A stretch of 64,000 bases of DNA from Papilionanthe hookeriana x Papilionanthe teres (Eukaryota; Streptophyta; Magnoliopsida; Asparagales; Orchidaceae): positions 20,173,625 through 20,237,624 of the forward strand of contig CM040427.1 of the NCBI GenBank assembly GCA_022702705.1, read 5' to 3'. The position numbers and the translations under genes are program-made. Each line of letters begins with the position of its first letter. The first letter of the stretch is position 1. Under the pieces are notes generated by a model. The model saw only the letters and a list, made by a program, of their open reading frames with translations. It was not told the origin of the DNA and ran no database searches. This document shows, piece after piece, positions 9,949-20,778 of the stretch.

Positions 9949-11424
9949 ATGTCGAACGGGCGGTTGGTCCTGAACTTTAAGAATGGCGTAAGCCTTGCAC
10001 TCGATGAAAAGAGGGTGAAAGATGGAGCGATAATCGAGATTGACTCGGATTTCGCACCGACGAGGCCTACAATACGAGGAAAGTGACCGGGTCCCGTTGA
10101 CCAAGAAGAACCGCCCGGCGGACAGGTGATGAAAGTGGGTGGCCCAAGCCATCAATCCAAAGCAACAAGAAAAGAAAGACAAACATTGAAGAAGATAAGA
10201 AAATGAAGTCCGTAGTCGCTACAGCGAGAGGGCGAGCTTGTCGGCGCCGCGCCCACGAGAGGTTCAAGAAGTTCGAAGGGCTACTCTCACGACAACGCAA
10301 CGAAGAAATAAGAATCGCCGTATCCGTAAGATGTTAACAAAACTAGCCGCGGACCGGTGCGACGAGACGATTGCTAATGCCGGTACATACACTTCAAGGA
10401 CACCGGTTCACCGAGAACTCGAAGAAAGGAGGCCAGCTCCTAGGATAACAAAAAGAACCGGGGAAATCTCACAAAGATCGAAGAAAGAAGGCTACCACGC
10501 CACCGGATAGAACCACCGCAATGCATAGCCACGTTGCGGAAGCAACCCCGGGGATGTCCTGACGAGCATCATCCCTGAGGAGCCGAGGTATGCAGGAGAA
10601 CGTGAAGGGATTGAACCGTATATCCCACAATATGTCACCAGGCCTCGCCATCTGCAGATCATTCCGGAATACGAGCTGGAGAGAATGCAGAATGTCGAAA
10701 AGAAAACCTTTGAATACTTCGAAAGAATTAAAGGCAGAAGAATCAATATACTAGAGGGCCTCGAGCTACATACAGACGTATTCTCAGAGTATGAACAACA
10801 ACAAATCGTGGATTGTATCCGGGATTTGAAAAGGATGGGCCGAGCAGGCCGCCTAAGGGAAAACACATACTCAGAACCCCGGAGATGGATGCCAGGGAAG
10901 GGAAGAATCACAATACAATGTGGATGCTGTTACAACTTTGCGGAGGACAGGAAGGGAAACCCTCCGGGAATACTCCGTCATGGGCAAGTGGATCCGATGC
11001 CACTAGTCATCAAGAGAATGGTAAAGAGATTGATAACATGGAGGGTACGCAGACGGATTGCATACCCAATACTGCATTATCAACATCTACAAACGAGGTG
11101 ATCGCATACCCCCACATATAGATCACCACGACTTTGTCATACCCTTCCGCACGCGTCTCTTTCCCGAACGAGTGTAACATCATGTTCGGATCCGACCTCC
11201 GGATAGCGGAGCCCGTGTGAGTTCCGAGGGCCGGTGAAGATACCATTACCGGTAGGTTCCGTCATGATACCGAAAGGCAACGGAGCGGATATCGCTAAGC
11301 ATTGCATACCGGGAGTACCGGTGAAGCGGATCTCGCTTACTTTCGGGAGGATGGACGACAGGAAGACACCTTACCATTTCCGACTGGACCCGGAGCTAGA
11401 GAGCCTCCGGCCTTACGAGCTGTG
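9949..11424 (+). pseudogene. Extra 3' ORF: AlkB-like Fe(II)/2-oxoglutarate dioxygenase (ALKBH9/10-like), frameshifted
   Basis: The ORF opens with a 45-residue module (MSNGRLVLNFKNGVSLAL...) similar to the start of ORF1. A basic, broken region follows to about 10550. The AlkB domain runs from about 10670: ELHTDVFSEYEQQQIV, then WMPGKGRITIQCGCCYNFA, then PPGILRH (10961-10981). The iron-binding HID motif lies in PPHIDHHDF with His at 11115-11117 and Asp at 11121-11123; the distal His is at 11300-11302 in GNGADIAKHCIP. The first 2OG-binding Arg is at 11327-11329 in KRISLTF; the second Arg of RXXXXXR is replaced by Gly with Arg one place later. Three frame changes (near 11045-11090, 11150 and 11215) leave the final frame equal to the first. 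Plant ALKBH9/10 proteins remove m6A from RNA; that activity here is inferred. Confidence 0.85.
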
Positions 11425-11880
11425 AGTTACATGGGAAATATCACACCCACAACGTACATCCAGTCGGCATCCTTGCCAAGGATGGCTTGGAAGGTGAAGT
11501 TATTAACCATGTACCCCACTATTCAGACATGGATTTTTGATAGATGCTTCTTTTGATGGATCGACGAAGATCATACATAGTCCGTTTTGAGTCTACATGG
11601 ATTATATGAAATATATTCCAGATCAAGTTGTATGATGTATCTTCGACATGATTGGAATGAAAGTGACCATGTCACATTTTTGGCCTTCACCTCTTTTGTG
11701 CAAATTGACTGGGAAACGCCATTAAAGTTAAATGAACTTCGAACAAAGAACAGAAAAGAAATAAGAAAAAAGAGAATAAAAGAAAATTTTCCTTAAAAAT
11801 CTAAAAATGACGAACGCCAAATCCACAAGAACATTAAATAAGCGATAAAATAAAATTTGAATCATTAAAGGACAGACAAA
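11425..11880 (+). other. 3' untranslated segment after the AlkB ORF
   Basis: Starts at the TGA ending the AlkB frame. It is conserved with the reverse-strand copy at about 62960-63392, for example the TCCTTGCCAAGGATGGCTTG stretch. Short ORFs here are not shared as proteins. It becomes purine-rich (AAGAAATAAGAAAAAAGAG) near 11755-11785. Confidence 0.6.
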
Positions 11881-12178
11881 ATGAACATAAATTTCAAATC
11901 AAATCTCAATCAAATTTCAAATTCATATTTCCAAATTTCAAATCAAATCTCAATCAAATTTCAAATTCATCTTTCCAAATTTCAAATCAAATCTCGATCA
12001 AATCTCAAATTCAATCTTTCCAGATTTCAAATCTCAATCAAATTTCAAATTCATATTTCCAAATTTCAAATCAAATCTCAATCAAATTTCAAATTCATCT
12101 TTCCAAATTTTAAATCAAATCTCAATCAAATCTCAAATTCAATCTTTCCAGATTTCAAATCTCAATCAAATTCAAACT
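11881..12178 (+). repeat. Short tandem repeat, 44/45/39-base subunits in a ~128-base higher-order unit
   Basis: The core AAATCTCAATCAAATTTCAA recurs about every 44 bases. The three-subunit block starting near 11902 is repeated at about 12030, giving two copies of a ~128-base higher-order unit. The ORF at 11881-12219 reads straight through because unit lengths allow it; it is not a gene. Confidence 0.75.
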
Positions 12179-13480
12179 TTTGGGTCGAGGATTTTACATC
12201 CAAGACTGCATTGCTTTAGGATCATTTCCCTATCGCAATGAAATACATCAAATCAAACTTTTGGGTCGAGGATTTTACATCCAAGACTGCATTGCTTTAG
12301 GATCCTTTCCCTATCGCAATGAAGTACATCAAATTCAAACTTTTGGGTCGAGGATTTTACATCCAAGACTGCATTGATTTAGGATCCTTTCCCTATCGCA
12401 ATGAAATACATCAAATTCAAACTTTTAGGTCGAGGATTTTACATCCAAGACTGCATTGCTTTAGGATCCTTTCCCTATCGCAATGAAATACATCAAATCA
12501 AACTTTTGGGTCGAGGATTTTACATCCAAGACTGCATTGCTTTAGGATCCTTTCCCTATCACAATGAAGTACATCAAAAATCAAATTCTTGGGGTTGAGG
12601 ATTTTACATCCGAGACTGCATTGCTTTAGGATCATTTCCCTATCGCAATGAAATACATCAAATTCAAATGCTTGGGGTTGAGGATTTTACATCCGATATT
12701 GCATTACTTTAGGATTCTTTCCCTATTGCGATGAAATACATCCAAATCAAATTTTTGGGGTTGAGGATTTTACATCTGAGACTGCATTGCTTTAGGATCC
12801 TTTCCCTATCGCAATGAAGTACATCAAATTCAAACTTTTGGGTCGAGGATTTTACATCCAAGACCGCATTGCTTTAGGATCCTTTCCTATCGCAATGAAA
12901 TACATCAAATCGAACTTTTGGGTCGAGGATTTTACATCCAAGATCGCATTGCTTTAGGATCCTTTCCCTATCGCAATGAAGTACATCAAAAATCAAATTC
13001 TTGGGGTTGAGGATTTTACATCCGAGACTGCATTGCTTTAGGATCATTTCCTTATCGCAATGAAATACATCAAATTCAAATGCTTGGGGTTGAGGATTTT
13101 ACATCCGAGACTGCATTGCTTTAGGATTCTTTCCCTATTACGATGAAATACATCCAAATCAAATTTTTGGGGTTGAGGATTTTACATCCGAGACTGCATT
13201 GCTTTAGTATTCTTTCCCTATTGCGATGAAATACATCCAAATCAAACTTTTGGGGTTGAGGATTTTACATCCGAGACTGCATTGCTTTAGGATTCTTTCC
13301 CTATTGCAATGAAATACATCGAAATCAAACTCTTGAGGTTAAGGATTTTACATCCAATACCGCATTGCTCTGAGATCTCTCCTCATTGTAATGATGCAAT
13401 CCAATCAATTCAATTTTCTTTTGAGGTTGACGATGTTACATCTAAAACCACAAAATTCCAATTTTCTTTTCAAATTCGAA
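12179..13480 (+). repeat. 3' UTR tandem array, ~82-base monomer, about 16 units
   Basis: Monomers are marked by GAGGATTTTACATCC and GCTTTAGGATCC at 81-84-base spacing (for example 12182, 12263, 12345). Divergence grows toward the 3' end. Each unit has GCATTGC and GCAATGA about 20 bases apart, able to pair. The matching array in E4 (60840-62570, reverse) has about 20 units, so copy number varies. Tandem repeats just before the 3' LTR are known in Tat/Ogre elements. Confidence 0.9.
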
Positions 13481-13815
13481 TCCCTTCAAATTAATTTTAA
13501 CAAAACTTCAATCTAAATTGAAACTCTAAATTGAAATCTAAACCCACACATCAAAACTTAAACTAAAACAAAATGAAATCTAAATTGAAATTTCCCCAGA
13601 TCATGTGATTTGGAATTCACCTCCTTTTCCTTTCCCCAGCAAGAGTTCAGGAATCTCCAGTTTCAGAGATATGCTTGACACTCCCCAACGGAAATTCTTC
13701 TACTTCGTCCTAAGTTTGTCACTTGGACATCTGTGTTGGTTTTGTTGATCGCTTCGGTCAACGCCAATACGCGCGGTGTGCTCCGTCAGCTCACCACACC
13801 TATTGGGGGTCCATT
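13481..13815 (+). other. Conserved pre-LTR segment with hairpins and G5 run
   Basis: Shared with 60491-60840 in E4. It holds two adjacent inverted repeats (13744-13762 and 13775-13795) and ATTGGGGGTCCATT directly before the LTR start. The G5 run is the only candidate polypurine tract, and it is poor. 13796-13813 is the reverse complement of leader 1054-1071. Confidence 0.55.
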
Positions 13816-15668
13816 TGTTGACCTCATTTTTGATGAGGTCTTCTCTTCTTCTCTTTAATACTTAGGATCTAGCCTTAGGCTTTTCCTTTGACTATCTTAG
13901 AGGACTAGAATTGGGACCCACCTTTTAGAAATTCAAACCACTTCTTAACTCCCTGCAAACTCCACAAACTTGACTGTAGACCCCTAATCACCTAGAGGGT
14001 TGAAATCAAATGTGGAAGTTTAAAGGATGAGTTCCTATAGGACTCTTGGGCCTTAGGATTACCCTGGGTGGCCTGGTCTAGAGAAGGGGCTGACTTACAC
14101 ACACACTACACTTATACACTACACTTTCACACACCTCCTAAAAACACACCCATACCTAACTTGACCTCCTGACTCATGTAGGTGATTCACATGGATGGTC
14201 CTTAACCCCTAAGCCCTTGCGCAAGAGGGTTAGGAACAACAATGTGGATGCCTCAAATGAGTCCCTTCATGGCTCATGTAGGCTTGATGTGGCTTCATGG
14301 CTCAACCAAAATGATTTCATTTCACTTATATTCACCCAATCATCAATTTTTCCAAATTTTCAATTTTTGACCCCCGGGACCCTACACCCGCCTAACCTAC
14401 CCAAAACCCTTGAAATCCTCCAAAATCACCTAAATTACCCAAAATTCCTCAAAATCATTTCTAAACATTTCCACATCACTCAAATTGATCATCCATACCC
14501 AAAAATACCAAAAATTCCAAAAATACCTCCCAATACCCTCCAAATACCCAAAATACCCCCCTTGACCCAAAAATCCAAAAATTCAGAAAATTCCCAGAAA
14601 ATTCCAGAAAATCCCAAATATTCCCAATTTCATTTTGTCCAACTATACCATGGGCCAATTTTGTCAATTTACCCCACTTTTGTCAAAATCCCCAATTTGA
14701 CCCATTCACCAAAAGAACCCAAATTCAACCCAATTCAAACCCAAATCACCCCCAATTTGCTTCAAGTCACTCATGACACATCCATGAGCTAAACCCAATA
14801 ATTATTTAGCCCAAGACTTTACTAAAATTTCATCCCAAAATCCATTTTAAAATTCAAAAGCCCACTTTCCTAAACCATCTTAAAAGCCCATCTAAAACCC
14901 TTTCAAAAAGCCCAAAATCCACCCTAAAGCCCACATGACATCTCCATTTGCCATCCACTTAATTAAAGCCATTCCATAAGTCCTAAATTCATCATCAAAT
15001 CATTCCAAATCAAGTTTCATACAAATTTCCATCAAATTACCAAAAATTCCTAAAATCCATTTTCATGAAATTGACCCAATCTTTTCCCAAGCCAAATGAA
15101 GCCATGAAGCCATGCACAAGCCATATGCAAGCCATGGCAGCCACTTTACACATCACCATGTCATTTTTGGCAAAAGGAGGGAGTCCTTTAATGATTCCCT
15201 TAAGGGAGATTAAGCCTTTTCATGACTCTTCTAAACCTTGATTAAACATAAATGTACTTAGATGGTGACTTCTCCCCACTAAGCTAGCTGACTTACCTGA
15301 TTCCCTCAGCCCAAAAATCAGGCCTTGGAGGGTGAACCAAACCTAAATCCATGACTTGGACCCATTTGGACAAAAAATTAGCTCCTCCCCCATTCCATCT
15401 AAATCAAACCCTTTACACATGGCCAATGCCAATTGATTGCACTAAGCCCCGCCACGACCTCCCCGACCAAGATGGTGACCAATGCTCGGCCGGCCAGCCA
15501 CCGGGTCGCCGGAAAACACCATGGCCGAGAGCTCACATGTGAACCCAACTCGAAATTCTCACCTGCCGAGCTGCCCCATCCCCAGCTGGCCATTGGAGCC
15601 GTTCTTCTCTTGCCAAGAGCAACCGATCCCAAGCCCTAACTCTCCGCGGGAGGCCCTCCACCCTCTCC

Positions 15669-15676
15669 TATTTAAA
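15669..15676 (+). promoter_or_regulatory. TATA box of the E1 3' LTR
   Basis: TATTTAAA followed by ACACCACCCCTCTCGGCCATGAGAG, a block conserved in the other LTRs (23600, 33488, 45997, and reverse 58134-58141). Transcription would start about 30 bases downstream, making U3 about 1.9 kb and R-U5 about 5 kb. Confidence 0.6.
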
Positions 15677-16430
15677 CACCACCCCTCTCGGCCATGAGAG
15701 GTGCTGAAACAAACCTTAAGGAAACTCGCCAAAATTGTTCCGGACTCCTCCCCATACACAGAGCACTTGATCCCCACCGAGATCTCCCTGCCATTTCTTC
15801 TCCGTGAGCTCGATTTCGGAGTTGAAATCTAGGCCCAAAACCGGGACACTTCTCCACGGTGAGCCAATCCCCAAATTGATTGGTTCTACACCTTCACCGG
15901 ACCGAGGGAAGGTGTCCACCGACAAAAGCCCCATCTCCGAGGCCACCCAATTGCTCCGGACTCTCCAAGCTTTGTGATCGGATGTGGTCGAAATCCTACC
16001 TAGGCAATTCACCGGACCGGGAGACTTCATGCGGAGCTTGCCGGGATCCGATCGAAGGTGCAACAACCCTCAGATCGAAGCCACACTTCTCTGAGCAAAG
16101 GTATGAGCTAATTCTTCATCCCGAGCTTCTGGAGATTCTCCATTTCAAACGCTTTAATTTCAATGCATGATCACCGTATAGATGTATTCGTCTCTTCAAT
16201 ACGAATCCATAGAGTATAAGAACACGAAAATCCATTGAGTATCGAGTGAGATCTTAGGGATTTAGTGTGGACGGCTCTCAGGTGAGGACACTTGGGGACG
16301 ATGAACGAATGTCGTCCATTTAATACACGCGCGGACGGACGGCTCAGATGGCGTCGGACCAGGAGACGGTACGAGAACCGCGGGGCCCGGGCTGCTGACT
16401 CAAGTTGCGGTGTCGAATAGGAGCGCGTCA

Positions 16431-16473
16431 CGCGGCATTTTGGAGCTGCCGAGGTTGACGCGGCGCCGCGTGG
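16431..16473 (+). other. GC-rich palindrome in LTR
   Basis: ACGCGGCGCCGCGT at 16458-16471 is a perfect 14-base palindrome. In the copy at 34247-34292 the flanking CCACGCGGCG and CGCCGCGTGG form a 10 bp stem around 26 bases. Sequence switches abruptly to AT-rich just after. Also at about 46750-46798 and, reversed, 57339-57385. Confidence 0.6.
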
Positions 16474-18269
16474 ATAAATAGAAAATTAGGGGTATTTTCT
16501 ATTTATTTAATTCCCTAAACTTCAAAAATTCATAACTTTGTGTAGGAAAATCATAAAAATAAAAAAAATACCCTCTTGCTCAGTGAACAGAGGAGAATAA
16601 TGTGGAAGAGAAATTACTTAATTTCATCAAGTATTTTATTTTTAATAATATATTTACTCTCTGCATATTTTTAATTCTCCATGCATGTATACAATTCACC
16701 ATGACATAAGACCATAGGGCTTTTGAAGCCTCTGAATTTGGGAACATTCCGTGAATTTTCCAAAGTCAGAGGCCATCCCTATGAAAAGTTATTGATTTTT
16801 CAAATTCATGTTACTGTTTTGAGTATTTTAATTCCAATAAATAGCATGTTGTGAAATAAATTCTTGAAAAATTTGGTGATGTTCCTTATGACCAGAGGAC
16901 CCTAGGAAAAATAGGTTTTGAGTTAGTTCATTTAAAACAACCCTAATTGGCTTAAACACCCAAAATGGATCTCTAATTAATTAGAGCTAAGCATACATCA
17001 AATTGACCTGAAATCAATTCTCCACTGACCTTTAGGATCAGAGGAACCCACCATAAAAATTTGAGGTCAATTGGACTTGGTTAGCCGTACTAATTGGGTT
17101 GATTAAGCCATTTAGCCATTTTAAACTTTAAAAATTCATAACTTTCAAAATATCTTTCAAAAATTCACCAAATTGATTTTGGAACCTCTCTGATATTAGG
17201 GGAATTTAAGAAAATTAAAATTTTAATTTTCTAAAAAGTTGATTTTTAATATTATTTTAATATTTTTAATAATTAAAAAATAATAAAAATCACAAAAATA
17301 ATAAAATTCACCAAAATGTCACATTTTGAATTTTAATCGCTTAGGAACAAACCCCATATTTTTCTTAGGTCTATTTAGTGAGATATCAAATTTTAAAGCT
17401 CTAGGGTAATTTTAAAATTAAAAAAATGTATTTTCTAGCATTTTCACTAAAATAATTATGATAAATCATAGAAAAATCAAAAAATTGCAAAATTTGATTC
17501 TCTGATTTTCTTGATATTAGAGAGATTTTTGAAAAATATAAAATTCATTTTTAAACATTTATTTTATTTTTAAATTAATTAACACTCCAAAACATAAAAT
17601 AAATATAATAAAAATAATATAATTCAAAAAATCACCAAAATTAGTCCAAGTGGTCCTCTGGTCATTAGGAATGTCCCCTAATTTTCTTAAGCACAGAAAC
17701 TTTTCCTTGGTTATGTTATTAAATTTTCCTTGGAAATCTCTATTTTCTACCAAAAATAATTATATAAATAAATTAAATACAAAAAAATCACATTTTCTCC
17801 TCTCATGTCTTTATTGACATATGAGTGATGTCACATAAAAATTTCAAGTTCATTTAAGTTCAATTTAATGAGTTATGAAATTATTAAGCTTAAAGGGTAA
17901 AGTGGTAATTAAAATTTTAACCCTTAATTAAAACTTTAGGTTTAATAAAAAAAAATTAACAAGTAAAATATTTGATCCTAATCTGATTTGGATGATTGAA
18001 ACTTAAATAATTAAAGGGTAGAAACCCATTAAGCAATTTAAAATAATTAAACCTTAATTAAATAATTGATTAAATTTGGAAGAATAATAAAATTGGAATT
18101 ATTAAAATAGGGATATTATTAGGAAGAGATTTATTCTTTAATTTAAACATCCCTAAATTAATTATCTCATTAATATTCAATTCTTAATTAAAATGATAAC
18201 TCAAATTCAAAATATTAAAAGACTTAATCATTAAACTAAAATTAAATTATTAAACTCTTTTAAAAATTT

Positions 18270-18675
18270 CAATTAAAATTAAAAAATAAAATTAAATTAA
18301 AAATTAAATTAAATTAAGTAAATTAAATTGGATTAAATTAAATTAAATTAAAATTAAAAGTTGAATTAAATTAAAGATTAAATTAAATTAAATTAAATAA
18401 ACAAATTAAATTAAACAAAATGAATTAAATTAAATTAAATTAAATAAATAAAATCAAATTAAATTAAGTTAAACAAAATTAAAAATTAAATTAAATTAAA
18501 TGAATTAAAATTAAATTAAATTAAATTAAATTAAATTAAATTAAATCAAATTAATTTAAAATTAAATCAAATCAAACTAAATTAAGTTAACATCAAATCA
18601 AACTAAATTGAATTAAATTGAATTAAATTAAATTAAAACTCAATTAAATTAAATTAAATTAAATTAAGTTGAATT
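18270..18675 (+). repeat. AATTA pentanucleotide microsatellite in LTR
   Basis: About 400 bases of AATTA runs with interruptions. Homologous stretches lie at about 36100-36500, 48600-49015 and, reversed (TAATT), 55300-55600. The LTR at 21845 lacks it. Confidence 0.85.
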
Positions 18676-20778
18676 AATTATAACATCACCAAAGACATAA
18701 AGAATTCAAAATAAATCTAAAATAACTTGAACACTATTCCAAATTTAAACCCATTAATGGAAATTAAACTAAATCACAAACCATTTGAATACCAATTTGC
18801 CCTCGAGAGCTTTGGTTATCATAACTCCTAAACAGAACATTAAATGAAATGTTACTTTACTTATAGGATACTCAAATGTCCTAATTCACTGAGCAAGATA
18901 ATAACAAAACTTGAAATTCTTGGACGATTAATTCATTTGGACTTAAAACAATTCTAGCAATATTGAAAAGATGTTTAAGATTCTTCTTAAACACTTTCTC
19001 AATATGATAGGATGTTTATAAGAACAATTGAACTTAATTATTCTTTAATGAAGAAAATCGTCCTCAAACCAAAATACAAGAACCTAGACGTCATAGGAAA
19101 TGACTAGCTATAGGATTAGGAACTTGGTAGAAAACCATAACCCTTACCTTAGCTTTACCTAGGAACTTGCTTAAATATTCTAATTGTGTTTTAAGTGCAG
19201 CTCGGAATGACGGGAAGACCCTCCAGGTACGCTTTTATTTTATTTCAATTTACTTTCTTGCAATTTACATTATTGCAATTTATTTAACTGCATTGCACTT
19301 ACTTTTCTTGCATGATAAATAACTGTTGCATGAAAACCCACACCTTTAGGATAGTCCCTAAAACTGAAACCAAAACTAAGTTAAAAGTCATTGCAAGATA
19401 AAATTCACCGCCACAACATTTCAAAATATAAAACAACTCAAAATTTAATCACAAACGGAACACAAAACTACAATTACAATAAAATTAAAACGTCTCGTTG
19501 GATGATCGGGAATACCTCGGATGATGTAACCTACGTGTTGCTAACGGGATTTCCCACGGTCTAAATGAAAGTGTGGAACTCATTCGGTTGAGTTTAGCAA
19601 ATTCATTTGGACTAAGTGAATCCGATAAAAATAATGATGCCGGAAGGATGGAACCGTGGGATCTTAACCGGTGTCGTTATAATCAACTTTAAGATTTGTT
19701 TTAATTAAAGTATTGAAAACACTTGGAAATTAAGATTTTCTCTAAACCAAAACACTTTTCTCATCCCCTGATTTATGACTTCTAAAACTAAACCTCTGCA
19801 ACAACAAGGAGCTCGGAGCATGGTGGGCAGCACGGTCATCGTCATCAGCAAAGCCTGAGTCTACTTCAGCAAAACTTTCCTAGAATTAAATAACAAATCT
19901 ATAGGACTTCGAGGTAGTTTGCCTAGTGCAACATAAATCCTCAACTCTTCGTTAGGCACTTGCATTGCAAATTAAGCCCTAACTAGGTCTTAGGATTCCG
20001 AGGTAGTCGTCGATAGGACAATAAACCCTCGCATCTTCGAGGTTATTTGTTTGATTTTATCATACAAATATAAGCCCTAATTAATTAAAATTGGCAAGAT
20101 CAAAACATTTAAATAAATATTAGGACTTTCCTAAACTCGAAGCCAAACAATAGGATAATCGGGAAATTACCGAAGTTCGCTTCGAATCTGTGATTTCTCC
20201 TACTTTTCTTCCTTTGGATTCCCAAAACAAAATGTTCCAAATTTGATCCATTCCTTATTGAAATACCAAAATTCAATCCCTTGAAAACTTAAACTTTGAA
20301 ATTCTTGAGAGCGAATTGTTGATTATTATCGAGAGTTTTCTTAGGTGATTCTCATCACTTAAGATGTAATTAACTATAGGGGCTTGCCCTTATAGGGAAT
20401 TTTAAAGAACCCGGGTAATATAAACCTCGTTTAATGCTTTCATATTAAGCGGGGAATTTGTCGGCTTATAAAATTGGTTCGCGGACCAAACGGATGTCAC
20501 AAATCTTCTAGTTTATTTAATCGAGCCCCACCATCGAGCGGTGTGTCCATCCTTAGGGATAGATACACGGTTTGTGGTGTGATGTTCGTTTATATAAACT
20601 ATTTGGGATGTGAGATCGGTTTCATCTCATATTTTAAAATCTTCAAATTTAAAATTATTTTCAAAATCAAATACTACTTTTCAAATTATTTATTTAAATT
20701 AAATTAAAAATTCGCCGACAACTTCTGTTAGGTGACCCCCTTTTCAAAATAAAACACACAACCTAAAATATGCCGACA

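Larger units (their letters stand above)
1..20778 (+). mobile_element. Element E1: giant Tat/Ogre-like Ty3/gypsy retrotransposon (5' end outside window)
   Basis: The order is partial 5' LTR, PBS, leader, ORF1, gag, protease, RT, RNase H, second RNase H, integrase, AlkB ORF, tandem-repeat 3' UTR and 3' LTR. Integrase after RT makes it Ty3/gypsy. The second RNase H, the Arg-type PBS and the repetitive 3' UTR point to the Tat/Ogre lineage. The interior is 13.0 kb and the 3' LTR 6.96 kb, so a full copy would be near 27 kb, longer than the 22-25 kb usual for Ogre. The 5' end lies outside the window, so its target duplication cannot be tested. The right flank begins ATAAT. Confidence 0.9.
13816..20778 (+). 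repeat. 3' LTR of E1 (6963 bp)
   Basis: Begins TGTTGACCTC and ends TGCCGACA. Inside, in order: a terminal palindrome GACCTCAT-TTTTG-ATGAGGTC (13820-13840), a C/A-rich non-coding stretch (14100-15400), the promoter region (TATTTAAA at 15669), a GC-rich patch (16250-16475), an AT-rich stretch with several CCTCTG/CAGAGG inverted repeats (16700-17700), an AATTA microsatellite (about 18270-18675) and a conserved 3' kilobase. It lacks about 516 bases present in the LTR at 31085-38617 (between CCCATT direct repeats at 32005 and 32521). No gene is seen in it. Confidence 0.92.

Noticed and set aside
11881..12598. ORFs through the tandem repeats (11881-12219, 12180-12377, 12401-12598)
   Set aside because: Repeat unit lengths divisible by three keep the frame open by chance.
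12179..13480. Regular repeats resembling a CRISPR array
   Set aside because: Units are whole tandem monomers with no unique spacers, placed before the 3' LTR of a plant retrotransposon.
14217..14792. 191-codon ORF in the E1 3' LTR
   Set aside because: Reads C/A-rich low-complexity DNA (Pro, Lys, Ile, Asn, Phe) in the LTR; the E3 equivalent is in a shifted frame with different ends.
17559..17753. 64-codon antisense ORF shared by three LTRs (also 35381-35575, 56052-56246)
   Set aside because: The LTRs are highly similar, so a shared ORF is expected; it is interrupted in the solo LTR and has no recognisable domain.
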